Source: Bacteroidia bacterium
Lineage (GTDB): Bacteria; Bacteroidota; Bacteroidia; J057
DNA length: 64,000 nt
Reading direction: 5' to 3'
Assembly: GCA_041391665.1 (NCBI GenBank)
Contig: JAWKNO010000001.1
Span: 124,001 to 188,000, forward strand
The position numbers and the translations under genes were made by a program. Of the stretch, positions 52,189-61,938 are shown one piece after another (within the stretch, counting starts at the first letter, position 1; each line of letters opens with the position of its first letter). The notes under the pieces were generated by a model. The model ran no database searches and had not been told where the DNA came from. It saw only the letters and a list, made by a program, of their open reading frames with translations.

Positions 52189-54879
52189 TCAGAATTCCAC
52201 TGAAAAAAATACGTTTGGACTGATTCCAAGAAGGTTTCGGTTCATACTGATGAGTTCCGGTTGTTTTCTTTTTGCATCAGTAACCACCGAATATCGGAAA
52301 TCCCGTACATTTTTACGGTTATACAAGTTGAACACAGAAACCCCTACTTTGACCACCTGCTTTTTTGTTTCGGGGAAAAGGGAATAATTACAGGAAATAT
52401 CCATGCGATGATAGGCGGGAAGACGTTGCGCATTTCTTGCTCCCAGATCTACTTCCAGTTCTTCATTTGGCTGGCGGGAAACATATTTTTCCACAAGATC
52501 TGTATAGGGCTTACCACTTGACCAGGTCCAGTTCAATGAAAACTCCCACTGCTTATGAGCATAGGTATTCACTGAATTAAATTTGTGCAAATGGTCATAG
52601 GCGGCAGGAAAGGCCTTACCGGATTCTATACCGGGAAATCGTTGTGTAACCCTGCCGAGCGAATAGCCAATCCAGCCTGAATAATGCCCAAATTTCTTTT
52701 GAATCAGTATGTCCAGCCCGCGGGCAATAGAAATACCCTCTCCGACAAGATTTACCTGATTGATCTCCAGGCTGCCCGGAGCCAGCGAATATTCATAGGT
52801 CACCAGTCCGGTAGATTTTTTGTAATACAACTCGACGTCAATCAAAAAGTCTTTTACTTCCCATGTCCCCCCGGCAATAAGATGGCCGGCATGAACAACC
52901 GGAATCGTATCCCCATCAGCCAATGCCCAAAAATCTTCACCCACACTTAAGGCATTAAACTGAAGGATGCTGGTTATAAACTGATTGTGCTTACTCCACG
53001 CCGCTTTCAACTTCAGCTTATCTGAAGCCTGATAAGTCAGAGATGTGCGTGGCTCCCAATAATTTTTCCGGGTAACGCCATAATAATTATACCGAATCCC
53101 CGTGGTGAGTGAAAATTTTGAAGTTGGAGACCAGATGTGTTCAGCGTAGGCTGCATAGATATTTCCCGATTTTTTCAGCACATCGTCAAGCAAGTTTGAA
53201 TCTCCCTCTATCCAGCGAAAGCGATAACCGACATCCATCGAAGAAATATCCAGACCAAATAAAAGCGTGCTTTGATCACTGATTTCCCAGTCATTCTCGT
53301 TTCGCAAACTAACCTGATTTAATTCGTTTTCCTGAGGGAAACGGTGCAAAATGGCAGGCTCATCCGGCTGACTATATGAGTAGTTGTATATATGGTTTTG
53401 ATTGAAACGAGAAAAAGCCGCAGTCGTTTTGCTGTAAAAAGAAGCATTCCACTGACGAGACCAATTAAAACTTAACCCCTGATTTTTTAGCAGTAAAGTA
53501 TCACTCGTATAGATAGAAAAGGAAGAATCGCTCAAATCTTCGGAACTATAGCTCAGTAAATCTCTTCCCTGATAACCACTGACAGACAGCATATCTCTGT
53601 CTGTAGGGTGAAAGGTGAATTTTGCATTCAGGTCGTCAAAATGAAAAGAAGGATCTATGGAGATATTATTCCCCGCTTCCAGGGCATCTTTTTTATCATT
53701 ATAAATCACTCCCTGCTGAAAGATATTGTCAAAAAGATTTCTGTACATAAAGCTCTGAACAATATCAGAAAAAGACCTTCTGCCGGCAATCAGCAACGCG
53801 CCTCTGCGGTTAAACAAAGGCGTTTCAACAAAAGCATGAGCGTTCATCAGGTTGAGACCGGCACCATAGGAAAGTTTCTCCGGGTTTCCGGGTTTGCCGG
53901 TAATATCCAATACAGCAGAAGCTCTTCCTCCATATTTTGCACTAAATCCGCCGCGATAGACTTGAACATCTTTGGTAGCGTGGGTATTAAACGCACTGAA
54001 AGTACCAAAAAAATGCCCGGGCTGATAAATCGTAATGCCATCAAACATGATCAGATTCTGATCTGACGAGCTGCCCCTTATATTGAGATCAGAAGCGGAT
54101 TCCTGGTTGCTGCTTATCCCGGGTAATAGCTGAAGCGTGCGAAAAATATCTGGTTCACCTAAAGCGGAAAGGGTGGATACCTGTGCAGGGTTAAGGGAAA
54201 TTTTACCGACGCCATCTTCCCGAAACACGGCCTGACCACTCCCTTCTGAAATAAGCACTTCATCCAGCCTGATAATTTCAGATTTCATTAAAATTTCAAC
54301 AGATGCAGGAGCTCCGGCAAGATCAACAAACATCCGATGCGTGACATAGCCGATATATCTGACTTTTACAGAATCTGCTTCCCGCCTCATCAATAGGCGA
54401 AAATAACCAAGTGAATCTGTATAGGTTCCATTTTCACCATTCAGATATACAAAGGCAAACGGCAGAGGGAGGCCAGAGTCTTTATCCAAAACACGTCCGG
54501 AAAAATAGAAGTTTTGTGGAACGGGAGCAGCGTTGGATGAAATTGCGCGTGTGTTCTGATTGATAAATTCCTTCTTGCGGGGCCTGATGATAACCTGATG
54601 GCTTTTTAAGAGAATATACTCCAGCTCTGTATTTTGAAGCAGCAAACGAAGTACCTGCTCTATTCCGGCACCTTTCAGATTTACGGTCACATAGATGTCC
54701 TGTACTTTCTCTACATCGTAGGCAAAAATGTAGTCATATTTTTCGCCCAGATAATCAAGAACCTGAGAAAGTGGCTCATTTCTAAAAGTTTCAGAAATCC
54801 CATGGGAAACCTGTGCTGACAGAATCTGGCAGGTAAATAAGAAGGACAGCAATAAAAACAGTCGGTTTCCCCGTTTCAT
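52189..54879 (-). CDS. TonB-dependent receptor with STN signalling domain and CarboxypepD-reg-like domain
   Basis: The product is 896 residues. The signal peptide ends near SAQVSHG (about residue 23). An STN domain (about 25-105, FRNEPLSQVLDYLGEKYDYI) receives or transmits a signal to FecR. A carboxypeptidase-regulatory-like domain (about 125-200, FSGRVLDKDSGLPLPFAFVY) precedes the plug (LSALGEPDIFRTLQLLPGIS, DLNIRGSSSDQNLIMFDGI) and the outer-membrane barrel (to ISPNVFFSVEF). In Bacteroidota, such receptors act in Fec-type surface signalling with an ECF sigma factor and FecR, both of which lie immediately upstream. The ligand is unknown. Confidence 0.92.
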   Translation of the reverse strand: MKRGNRLFLLLSFLFTCQILSAQVSHGISETFRNEPLSQVLDYLGEKYDYIFAYDVEKVQDIYVTVNLKGAGIEQVLRLLLQNTELEYILLKSHQVIIRPRKKEFINQNTRAISSNAAPVPQNFYFSGRVLDKDSGLPLPFAFVYLNGENGTYTDSLGYFRLLMRREADSVKVRYIGYVTHRMFVDLAGAPASVEILMKSEIIRLDEVLISEGSGQAVFREDGVGKISLNPAQVSTLSALGEPDIFRTLQLLPGISSNQESASDLNIRGSSSDQNLIMFDGITIYQPGHFFGTFSAFNTHATKDVQVYRGGFSAKYGGRASAVLDITGKPGNPEKLSYGAGLNLMNAHAFVETPLFNRRGALLIAGRRSFSDIVQSFMYRNLFDNIFQQGVIYNDKKDALEAGNNISIDPSFHFDDLNAKFTFHPTDRDMLSVSGYQGRDLLSYSSEDLSDSSFSIYTSDTLLLKNQGLSFNWSRQWNASFYSKTTAAFSRFNQNHIYNYSYSQPDEPAILHRFPQENELNQVSLRNENDWEISDQSTLLFGLDISSMDVGYRFRWIEGDSNLLDDVLKKSGNIYAAYAEHIWSPTSKFSLTTGIRYNYYGVTRKNYWEPRTSLTYQASDKLKLKAAWSKHNQFITSILQFNALSVGEDFWALADGDTIPVVHAGHLIAGGTWEVKDFLIDVELYYKKSTGLVTYEYSLAPGSLEINQVNLVGEGISIARGLDILIQKKFGHYSGWIGYSLGRVTQRFPGIESGKAFPAAYDHLHKFNSVNTYAHKQWEFSLNWTWSSGKPYTDLVEKYVSRQPNEELEVDLGARNAQRLPAYHRMDISCNYSLFPETKKQVVKVGVSVFNLYNRKNVRDFRYSVVTDAKRKQPELISMNRNLLGISPNVFFSVEF

Positions 54880-54902
54880 GACCCGACCTTTTCGGATTTA
54901 TT

Positions 54903-55844
54903 TTATGGGTTACGCTCCAATCTTATATGAGTGGAATCCGTAAATTCATAAGTCAGCCCCATAGGTTCACAAACAAGCAATAAAGCATTTTTCAGGTCAT
55001 TATCAAAGAAAGCTCCGGTGTATGAGGAACTTATCTCCGGAAATTCAACCTTCACACTATATTGCCGCTCCAACTCCGCAATCACCAGATAGAATGGTGC
55101 TTCATTAAACAGAAACTTTCCATCGGTCCATTGGGGTTTGTCATCACTAACGAAAGAAAAGTCAGAAAGGCGGTTTTCCGCTGAAATTTTTACCCCCATT
55201 CCCTCTGTAATTTCCCGGCTGGTTTTTCCAATTTGAGAAGAGACGCGAACCTTGCCTTCGTAGCAGGCAATTTCAGTTTCTCCGGAGCGGTCTTTCACAT
55301 TAAACTTTGTACCGAGCACCTCAACTTTTCCCTTTTGTGAATTTACGGTAAACCTTTCCCCTTTACGCACTTCGAAATACGCTTCGCCGTTCAGCTTTAA
55401 GCTTCTATTATCATACCAACCGTCTTTGTCGTAAGCAAGTTGAGATTCGGCATTGAGAATGACCATTGAGCTGTCTGGCAGGTATAATGTATATTTTTCC
55501 CCTGCCTGGGTGGAAATGGAAATCACCTGACTGCGGGTGAAAAAATATACAGCAAATATCATAGCAAGCGCAGCTGCCACTGCGCCGGCCCACCGGAAGA
55601 ATTGGGTGATAAGTATAGTTTTGCCTTCCGGTTCGATTTCCGTACCGGTCGTTTTTTCCATTAATTTTTCCCAGGCATCTTTACGGGAAAGGCCTTCGGG
55701 TACAATGAGTTGACCGGAGATTGTTGCAATTTTTTTCAGATCTTCAAATTCAGAATTCGCATACCACTCCTTCAACTCATCTTCTGTTAGTTCACCGTTT
55801 AACCAACGGGCAAGGAACGCTTCGTCTGGTAGTCCGTTACTCAT
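54903..55844 (-). CDS. FecR family anti-sigma factor
   Basis: The product is 313 residues. A short N-terminal anti-sigma region, a TM helix (about 84-103, RWAGAVAAALAMIFAVYFF), the FecR domain (about 110-215, TQAGEKYTLYLPDSSMVILN, GEAYFEVRKGERFTVNS) and a C-terminal DUF4974-type domain (FNEAPFYLVIAELERQYSV) are all present. It sequesters the adjacent sigma factor until the STN receptor signals. It lies 73 bp downstream of the sigma gene and 23 bp upstream of the receptor gene. Confidence 0.93.
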   Translation of the reverse strand: MSNGLPDEAFLARWLNGELTEDELKEWYANSEFEDLKKIATISGQLIVPEGLSRKDAWEKLMEKTTGTEIEPEGKTILITQFFRWAGAVAAALAMIFAVYFFTRSQVISISTQAGEKYTLYLPDSSMVILNAESQLAYDKDGWYDNRSLKLNGEAYFEVRKGERFTVNSQKGKVEVLGTKFNVKDRSGETEIACYEGKVRVSSQIGKTSREITEGMGVKISAENRLSDFSFVSDDKPQWTDGKFLFNEAPFYLVIAELERQYSVKVEFPEISSSYTGAFFDNDLKNALLLVCEPMGLTYEFTDSTHIRLERNP

Positions 55845-55917
55845 TTATCTACAATGTTTTCTAATACTCAAAAAAGACAACAGCCTTAGAATAAACCCTA
55901 CAGCTGATAAAATAAGT

Positions 55918-56433
55918 TTATATTTTTTCTGATAATTTTCGCAACTCTGTAAGCGCTTTATGCATTCGTTTTTCTACTGCTTTGACACTCAGCTCCAACC
56001 TGTCGGCTATTTCTTTGTATGTCATTTTTTCTACGCGATTCATCAGAAATACCGACCGGTTTTTTTCCGGCAAATCTGAAATTGCTTTTTCGAGTTTATG
56101 TTTAAACTCTTCTTCCTCCATCATAAACTGCGGCGACTCAAAAAACACATTGGATACCGGCTGTTGTTGAAAACGAAGTACCACTTTCTGATGTTTGATT
56201 TCATTCAGAAAGAGGTTGTTGGCAATCGTGTACAGATAGCTTTTCGCTTTTTCAGGATTAATATTTTCCCTTTTTTTCCACAAAATCAGAAAGGCTTCCT
56301 GTGTAAGGTCCTCTGCCAGTTCGATTTCTCCTGACTTGTAGTAAAGAAAATTCCGGATTGCCTCGTAATAATTATCGAAGAGGTTCTGGAACACTTCCTG
56401 TTCAGGAGGATTTGAGTGATGGCCTTTGCTCAT
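55918..56433 (-). CDS. ECF RNA polymerase sigma factor
   Basis: The product is 171 residues from ATG 56433 (an upstream start adds 14 residues without homology). Region 2 is LAEDLTQEAFLILWKKRENI with SYLYTIANNLFLNEIKH, and region 4 is LPEKNRSVFLMNRVEKMTYK with IADRLELSVKAVEKRMHKAL. Class sigma-70 ECF of the FecI-like type. With FecR and the STN receptor it forms a cell-surface signalling operon on the minus strand. Likely targets are its own operon and perhaps the proteases just downstream, which would need a test. Confidence 0.94.
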   Translation of the reverse strand: MSKGHHSNPPEQEVFQNLFDNYYEAIRNFLYYKSGEIELAEDLTQEAFLILWKKRENINPEKAKSYLYTIANNLFLNEIKHQKVVLRFQQQPVSNVFFESPQFMMEEEEFKHKLEKAISDLPEKNRSVFLMNRVEKMTYKEIADRLELSVKAVEKRMHKALTELRKLSEKI

Positions 56434-56619
56434 CCGTGGGTTATGCAGTATCTGGTGATATCCGGAAAACACCAATTATACAAAATCCGAAAATCATATC
56501 CGCATTATTTTCGATGTTAGCTTATTTTCTTGGTTTTTTTTGGAAAACTACCCCAACATTTCAGGTCTTCCTGCCCGCCCTAATTCTTAACACCATTCTT
56601 TTAGCTGGAAGAATTACAC

Positions 56620-56627
56620 TAAATTTG
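56620..56627 (+). promoter_or_regulatory. -7 element for the mksFEB operon
   Basis: TAAATTTG matches TAnnTTTG. A start point about 6 bp downstream would leave only about 5 nt before ATG 56638, favouring the in-frame ATG at 56668. No clear -33 TTG was found. Confidence 0.42.
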
Positions 56628-56667
56628 TGGTAAGATTATGATCTTGTCAGTTTCTCGGGTTTCACTT

Positions 56668-57750
56668 ATGACTGAAATTTCTATCTCTGGCCTTATTGGT
56701 ATTTTTTCGCAGGAAAAACGGCTCATTCAATGGCTGTTTGATCACCCTTTGGGGAAAATTTCGCTCGATGACACACAATTTCTGGAGCTGATCCGAAGCG
56801 ATAAAGAACGGCTCTCGACGTTATTGCAACGCAAAGTTTTGATACTGGAAGAAAATTTTGTCAGCCTGAATCCTTATTTATTTCTCTCTATCTACACGCT
56901 GCTCACCCCGGGACAACAACCCGCTTCCTATACCATAGCCGAACTCATTGACCGGCTGAAGAAGTCTGTAGCTGAATATGAAAAACATTCCGGCCAGAAA
57001 CCTGCCTACCCGCATTTTTTTCATATACTGAAATTTACCGGAATGCTGCACACAGCCCTGCTGCTATTTGCGGAAAGTGTGGAATCTCAGACGGGAAATC
57101 CCTCTGTCAATATCCAGGCAGAAATGGAGAAGTTAAACGAAGTTTGTCTTGCGGTTTCCGGGTTATTCGCTGAAAATACATTTCTGCAAGCCGCAGAAGA
57201 CCGGCAATTGAAAGAACAGATTTTCCAGATCAGCCAAACCGTCCGGCTTATTCGCGAAATCGTTGATACCGCAGAAAAACAAATGAAGGCTCCGGCAACA
57301 CCAGAGCGTGATTTTGCACAAAAACTCAAACAACTTAAATATCTCCGCGATCAGCAATTAATCCAACAGAATACCAACCTTCAAGAAGTGATTGATGAGG
57401 AAAAAGCCATGGTCTGGGAAGAACCACTGACGCTGAATCCGCTCCCGGAAATCAACGATTCGCATGTTGCGAATCCCTCCGGAAATCCGGAGCTCCTCTT
57501 CTCTGGTCAGGCAGTCCACCCTTCCACACCGGATATTTCTAAACTAAAAGAAACATTTATAAACAGTAATACTGATCTCTACCATTTCCTTGCAGGCCAC
57601 CCTTTTGCAGAAACATGGACAGATGCCGAAAAAACCCACCTGTTTTTCAAAATGCTCAGCCAGTTTTTCGATTCATTTGAGATACTTCCCGAATTTATCG
57701 AAACCCATGACGGCAAATTTCCAAAAATTATAGCCAAAACTAATTTTTAG
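56668..57750 (+). CDS. MksF-like kleisin (JetA-like) of a MukB-type SMC complex
   Basis: The product is 360 residues from ATG 56668 (56638 is the longer alternative). The N-terminal region (TEISISGLIGIFSQEKRLIQ) resembles the winged-helix start of MksF/MukF/JetA. A helical middle (about 90-220) and a long acidic C-terminal part follow, ending in a second small helical domain (FLAGHPFAETWTDAEKTHLF). MksF would link the two heads of the SMC ATPase and bind MksE. The length is shorter than MukF (about 440). It is first in a + strand operon with MksE and MksB. Assignment rests mainly on gene order and outline. Confidence 0.72.
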   Translation: MTEISISGLIGIFSQEKRLIQWLFDHPLGKISLDDTQFLELIRSDKERLSTLLQRKVLILEENFVSLNPYLFLSIYTLLTPGQQPASYTIAELIDRLKKSVAEYEKHSGQKPAYPHFFHILKFTGMLHTALLLFAESVESQTGNPSVNIQAEMEKLNEVCLAVSGLFAENTFLQAAEDRQLKEQIFQISQTVRLIREIVDTAEKQMKAPATPERDFAQKLKQLKYLRDQQLIQQNTNLQEVIDEEKAMVWEEPLTLNPLPEINDSHVANPSGNPELLFSGQAVHPSTPDISKLKETFINSNTDLYHFLAGHPFAETWTDAEKTHLFFKMLSQFFDSFEILPEFIETHDGKFPKIIAKTNF

Positions 57751-57823
57751 ATTTTTTTGTTAATTTTTTTATCAAATTATCTAATAATATTAGTATTTTG
57801 CAGAAGCTATTCATTCTGCAAAA

Positions 57824-58372
57824 ATGGTAACACTCCCACCACAAACCGTCGACATATTCGAGCACCTGGCAAAAGGACTTTTCATCAGCAACAATAGCCT
57901 GCATCCCCACCAGCAAGTGTGGTATCAGATATTGGAAGATCATCAGGAAAATTTTGCCCGCTATTTTACGCCGCTCAACCTTACGCTTACCCGGGGCGAC
58001 GGGTATTATTTTTTCAGCCGGAAAGAAACCCGGGCAAAAACTGACGAGCGAATGGAGCAAGCTGCCAGATACATCGACTGGCTGGATTTTTTCTATTGTT
58101 TTGATCCGGATTTTGGCCCGGGTTATCGCTTTGAAAGTGAAGTCCTGATGAGTAAGGTTACTTCCGATCGTATCCTGCGGAAAAAACTGCAGGCGATTCC
58201 CCTGCGCAGCAACCCATCAGATGTAAAAGACAAAGCCACCCAGTTTTTAAAGCTCGTAGAGCGGGCAGGGTTTATTGAAAGTGAACAGGAATCGGGGGAT
58301 ACCTACCGCGTAGTTTCCGCTTACAGTTATCTTATATCTCTGGTTGGAAAAATTAAGGTCATGCAACCATGA
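57824..58372 (+). CDS. MksE-like KITE subunit (JetB-like)
   Basis: The product is 182 residues, two winged-helix domains by outline. The opening IFEHLAKGLFISNNSLHPHQ and the middle RGDGYYFF match MksE/MukE/JetB (IF-x2-L-x-(K/R)-G-x-(F/Y)-I ... G-x-(Y/F)-(Y/F)). It binds the kleisin and DNA in the condensin. Its TGA overlaps the MksB ATG by 4 bp, so stoichiometric coupled synthesis is likely. Confidence 0.75.
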   Translation: MVTLPPQTVDIFEHLAKGLFISNNSLHPHQQVWYQILEDHQENFARYFTPLNLTLTRGDGYYFFSRKETRAKTDERMEQAARYIDWLDFFYCFDPDFGPGYRFESEVLMSKVTSDRILRKKLQAIPLRSNPSDVKDKATQFLKLVERAGFIESEQESGDTYRVVSAYSYLISLVGKIKVMQP

Positions 58373-61300
58373 ATCACTTCGAAAAAATAATTTTCATCCG
58401 CAGTGCAGGCATACACTATGCAGATTTTGACCTGAGAGGAAATGTTCACTTTTCAGGAGGAAACGGTAGCGGCAAATCGATGCTGATCAATGGCATTTCA
58501 TTGCTTGTTTTGGGTAAATCTGGCATTTCAACTGCTATCATATCTCAGCTTTTCCCTTCCCGGGATTCAATGATTGTAGGGCAGTGGCAAAATACCAGAA
58601 GAGCTTTTACAGTTTGTGCGTTTATCTCCGATTCCGGGAAATTGCAGTTTTTGTTTGTCAGTGGGGAATACGAAAGCGAAATTTTTTCATCTGAACACAT
58701 TCCACGTACACACGCCGAAATACTGGAACAGATACAGAAGAGAAAACTGGATCATATCATCACAGAACCGGACACGGAAGATTATCCGGCTATTTTGTGG
58801 GGTTTTGCCCGGTCGGCAGATCAGCCTTTGGTGAAAAAATTCAGTATCGGGAGAGAAGAAACACGCCGGTTTTATCATGCTTATATACCCGGGCATTTTA
58901 GAAAACCTGATTTTGAATCAACCTTCATCCGGGCACTTCACCGTTATAGCCTTGCAGACAGGCTGCCCGATTTGCCCACTATCCGCGATACACTTCAACG
59001 GTTCTCGTTGGGCTTTTCAGATATTCATGCTTATGAACACGAAAAGCACAGAATCCCGCGCATCCTCGCACACGCGAAGGAAATCGCGGATTACGAATCC
59101 CGCCTAAAAGCATTATTTTCCCAACTAAAAGCGCAGCACAACACGATCATTGGGCAAAAAAATGAAGCGGGAAGTAAAAAGGAAAAACTTTTACAGCAAC
59201 TTGACTTCACCCGCCAGCAACTTGAAGAACTCCGCAAAACGCGGCAGGAAGAATCCGAAAAACTTCAATTATCCCGGGACAAAACATTTGCAGAACTACA
59301 ACTTGCTCAGGGGAAATTTGCATTCTACCACAACCATCCCCAGGCTCACCTCCTTCCTGATCTGTACTTTCTTCCCGCTAAAAAACGCGAACTTAGCAAC
59401 AGTATCCGGGAGCTGGAAAATATAACAGGCGCAAATCCCAAACATGAAGCCAGTATGGAAAATCTGGTGTGGGAAGAAAAACAATTTGCACAGGACCTCA
59501 AATTACAACAAGGTACCCTTCACCAGAACAATCAGCGTTTCATCCTGGAATTTTCTGCGCAAAAACTTCATCAAAAAGAAAACCTGATCCGACAGTTTAA
59601 AACCAAGACAGAAAATCTTGATCAGCAAATCAGTGCGTACAATCAAAAATTCACTTCTCTGCATACCCAAATCCGTGAACTAAAATCGCAGGGAAAAGAA
59701 ACCGCAAAAATTAATCATCTGCATTCGGAAATCCGCCGGCTGGAGGAAAAACAACTGCAGCTGACGGCAGAAGGGGAAATGATTAAAGGTGGGCTGGAAA
59801 TACTTCGTCTGAAAAAATTGTATGAAACCGAGACAGAAGAAAAACTCCTGAAAGAAAGTCTCTTATTGGCAGAAACAACTGCTGCCGATCTGCAGGCGCA
59901 GCTTAAACAGATAGAATCGCAAATCAAAAACCGGCAGGGAACCCTTTATCAATGGCTGGAAAAAAACTATCCCGACTGGAAAAAAAATTTTGGAAAGGTA
60001 CTCCGGGAAGAAGTGTTGTTCCATCCGTTTCTCAGCCCTGAGATCGAAAGACTCAATGATCTGCTGTTTGGAGTGAAAATGGATTTAAGCGATCTGACCT
60101 TTGACATAAAGTCTGTCAAGGATATGGAAAGAGAAAAATCCGCACTGGAAAAAACGATCGGGAAACACGAAAAAGAAACCCTTTCCATTCGCACCGAATC
60201 GGAAAAAAGATTGATCGGGATTGAAAAAAAATATCAGCAAAAGTTCAGGCAAGCTGAAAAAGATCAGAAAAAAAATCAGTACGAACTGGATCTCAACAGT
60301 TCCCGGCTAAGGCAACTCCGCCAACAGCAAGAAGGGTCGGGCCATGAAGCCGAAAAGGAAGCAGAGGTTCAGGCTATTCATCTGATGTACGAAGCAGAAG
60401 AGATAAAAAAACATATTCACATACTGGAAGGGGAGAAGGATGCTGCCTTCCATCATCTCAACCAATCACTTTCAGCCATTGACCGCGAAATCGAAAAACA
60501 TAACGCTGAATACGAAGATAAGCTCCAGCAGACGTTAAAAGCGTTGGAAGCTGTTGAGAAGGAAACGATTAACTCATTCTCTGTCAGGAAAAAAGCTTTA
60601 AAGTCAGGAACCAAACCTTCAAAGGCAGACACAAAACCAGTCGCAGCCCTCAAGTCCATTATCACAGACCTGGAAACCAAAATCGAACAACTCGAATTGG
60701 CAGAAAATTTATTCTGGAGATACCGGATCGATACTTTTGATTACCTCAACAGGATCCCCCTGCTGGAAGATCAGGTTAAAACTTTGGATCTGAAAATCAA
60801 CGGTTTTTCCGTTTCTACGGACAAAGAAATACAACTTAAAAAAGAAGAACTTACCCGTTTGCAATATGAGATTTCAGCGAACGATGCACATATTGGGGAA
60901 ATAGAAGACCAGCTTCGTGCATTTGAGAATTTCCGTCAGTCGCCGGTTTATAAGACGGTGCATTCAGATTCCGTTGAACAGGAAATTATTCAAAACGAAA
61001 AAATCCCGGTGATCATTCGGCGAATCAGAGAAGCCGACTATGCCAGAGAGCGGGAAGAGGAATCCCTGAAAAGAGAAATCCACATATTTGTAACCTGCTT
61101 TAGTAAGGAAAACCTCGCGGGATTTCCGGTTCAGTTTGATGAACTCCAGGATTACTACCGCTTTGTCGGGCAACTGCAGCACTTTTATGAAAGTGAGCAG
61201 ATTGATATTTTGCGTGATCAGTTGGGGGCGAAATTTGCCAGGATGATTCACCAACTCGCGGAGGTAGCCGGTAGTTTAGAAAAAAGATATAAATCGCTGG

Positions 61301-61938
61301 AGGAAAACATACAAGCGATGAACCGGCTGCTTTCGACTTTACCAGCGTTACCTTCTGTCGAAAAAATCATCTTAACGATTCGTCCCGGCAATCACCCGTT
61401 GCTGGAGACTTTTGCGAAAATCAACGCATTTGCACTTCGGTATCCCCATCAGCTTGGAGAGCTATCACTATTTAATCAGAGTGAAAATGCCGCAGCCAAC
61501 CGGGAAGCAATCCATCTGCTGGAATCATTAAATCAACGTTTGAGAGACTATCCATGGGAAGAAATCGCAGATTACGATTTTGCAGAGATTGCGATTAAAA
61601 CAGCAAGCGGAAATGCCCGGTTTTTTTCACCAGGGCAAAATTATTTCTTACAGCAAATACTGAGGATCAGCCTGTTAAGGCAGACAGTAGGGACCTCAGC
61701 AGAGGTTGTGCAGCGGCTTCACCTGATGATCGATCAGGCAGAAATGCTGGATGAAAAATCCATCCGCATATTGTCAGAATATTCGAATCAGGGAGGTATC
61801 GATCTGATCACAGCCGCACCGGAGGTGCCGGGGGCAGTGGACTACCAGCGTGTATATCTTTTGGGCCTTAATCAGCCTTTGACCATGTTTTTCAGCTTAA
61901 ACAACAATAAAGCTTTTTCCAATGGCCCCAGGTTATAA
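58369..61938 (+). CDS. MksB-like SMC ATPase (JetC-like) with Walker B Asp-Gln
   Basis: The product is 1189 residues. The N-terminal head has Walker A GGNGSGKS at 30-37 (Lys36). Two long charged coiled-coil arms occupy about 240-1000, with no obvious large hinge, as in MukB/MksB/JetC. The C-terminal head has a signature-like SPGQ at 1087-1090 and Walker B LMIDQAEMLDEKSI, where Asp1122 is followed by Gln1123 instead of the usual catalytic Glu. ITAAPEVPG in the tail matches the AAPE element of MukB. It would hold or extrude DNA as a dimer with MksF and MksE. No JetD is next to it. The last 67 bp overlap a convergent lipoprotein gene. Confidence 0.85.
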   Translation: MNHFEKIIFIRSAGIHYADFDLRGNVHFSGGNGSGKSMLINGISLLVLGKSGISTAIISQLFPSRDSMIVGQWQNTRRAFTVCAFISDSGKLQFLFVSGEYESEIFSSEHIPRTHAEILEQIQKRKLDHIITEPDTEDYPAILWGFARSADQPLVKKFSIGREETRRFYHAYIPGHFRKPDFESTFIRALHRYSLADRLPDLPTIRDTLQRFSLGFSDIHAYEHEKHRIPRILAHAKEIADYESRLKALFSQLKAQHNTIIGQKNEAGSKKEKLLQQLDFTRQQLEELRKTRQEESEKLQLSRDKTFAELQLAQGKFAFYHNHPQAHLLPDLYFLPAKKRELSNSIRELENITGANPKHEASMENLVWEEKQFAQDLKLQQGTLHQNNQRFILEFSAQKLHQKENLIRQFKTKTENLDQQISAYNQKFTSLHTQIRELKSQGKETAKINHLHSEIRRLEEKQLQLTAEGEMIKGGLEILRLKKLYETETEEKLLKESLLLAETTAADLQAQLKQIESQIKNRQGTLYQWLEKNYPDWKKNFGKVLREEVLFHPFLSPEIERLNDLLFGVKMDLSDLTFDIKSVKDMEREKSALEKTIGKHEKETLSIRTESEKRLIGIEKKYQQKFRQAEKDQKKNQYELDLNSSRLRQLRQQQEGSGHEAEKEAEVQAIHLMYEAEEIKKHIHILEGEKDAAFHHLNQSLSAIDREIEKHNAEYEDKLQQTLKALEAVEKETINSFSVRKKALKSGTKPSKADTKPVAALKSIITDLETKIEQLELAENLFWRYRIDTFDYLNRIPLLEDQVKTLDLKINGFSVSTDKEIQLKKEELTRLQYEISANDAHIGEIEDQLRAFENFRQSPVYKTVHSDSVEQEIIQNEKIPVIIRRIREADYAREREEESLKREIHIFVTCFSKENLAGFPVQFDELQDYYRFVGQLQHFYESEQIDILRDQLGAKFARMIHQLAEVAGSLEKRYKSLEENIQAMNRLLSTLPALPSVEKIILTIRPGNHPLLETFAKINAFALRYPHQLGELSLFNQSENAAANREAIHLLESLNQRLRDYPWEEIADYDFAEIAIKTASGNARFFSPGQNYFLQQILRISLLRQTVGTSAEVVQRLHLMIDQAEMLDEKSIRILSEYSNQGGIDLITAAPEVPGAVDYQRVYLLGLNQPLTMFFSLNNNKAFSNGPRL

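Noticed and set aside
57751..57823. Full promoter between mksF and mksE
   Set aside because: The gap is T-rich and has TATTTTG, but this is one base short of TAnnTTTG and no -33 element is present, so a separate promoter is not supported.
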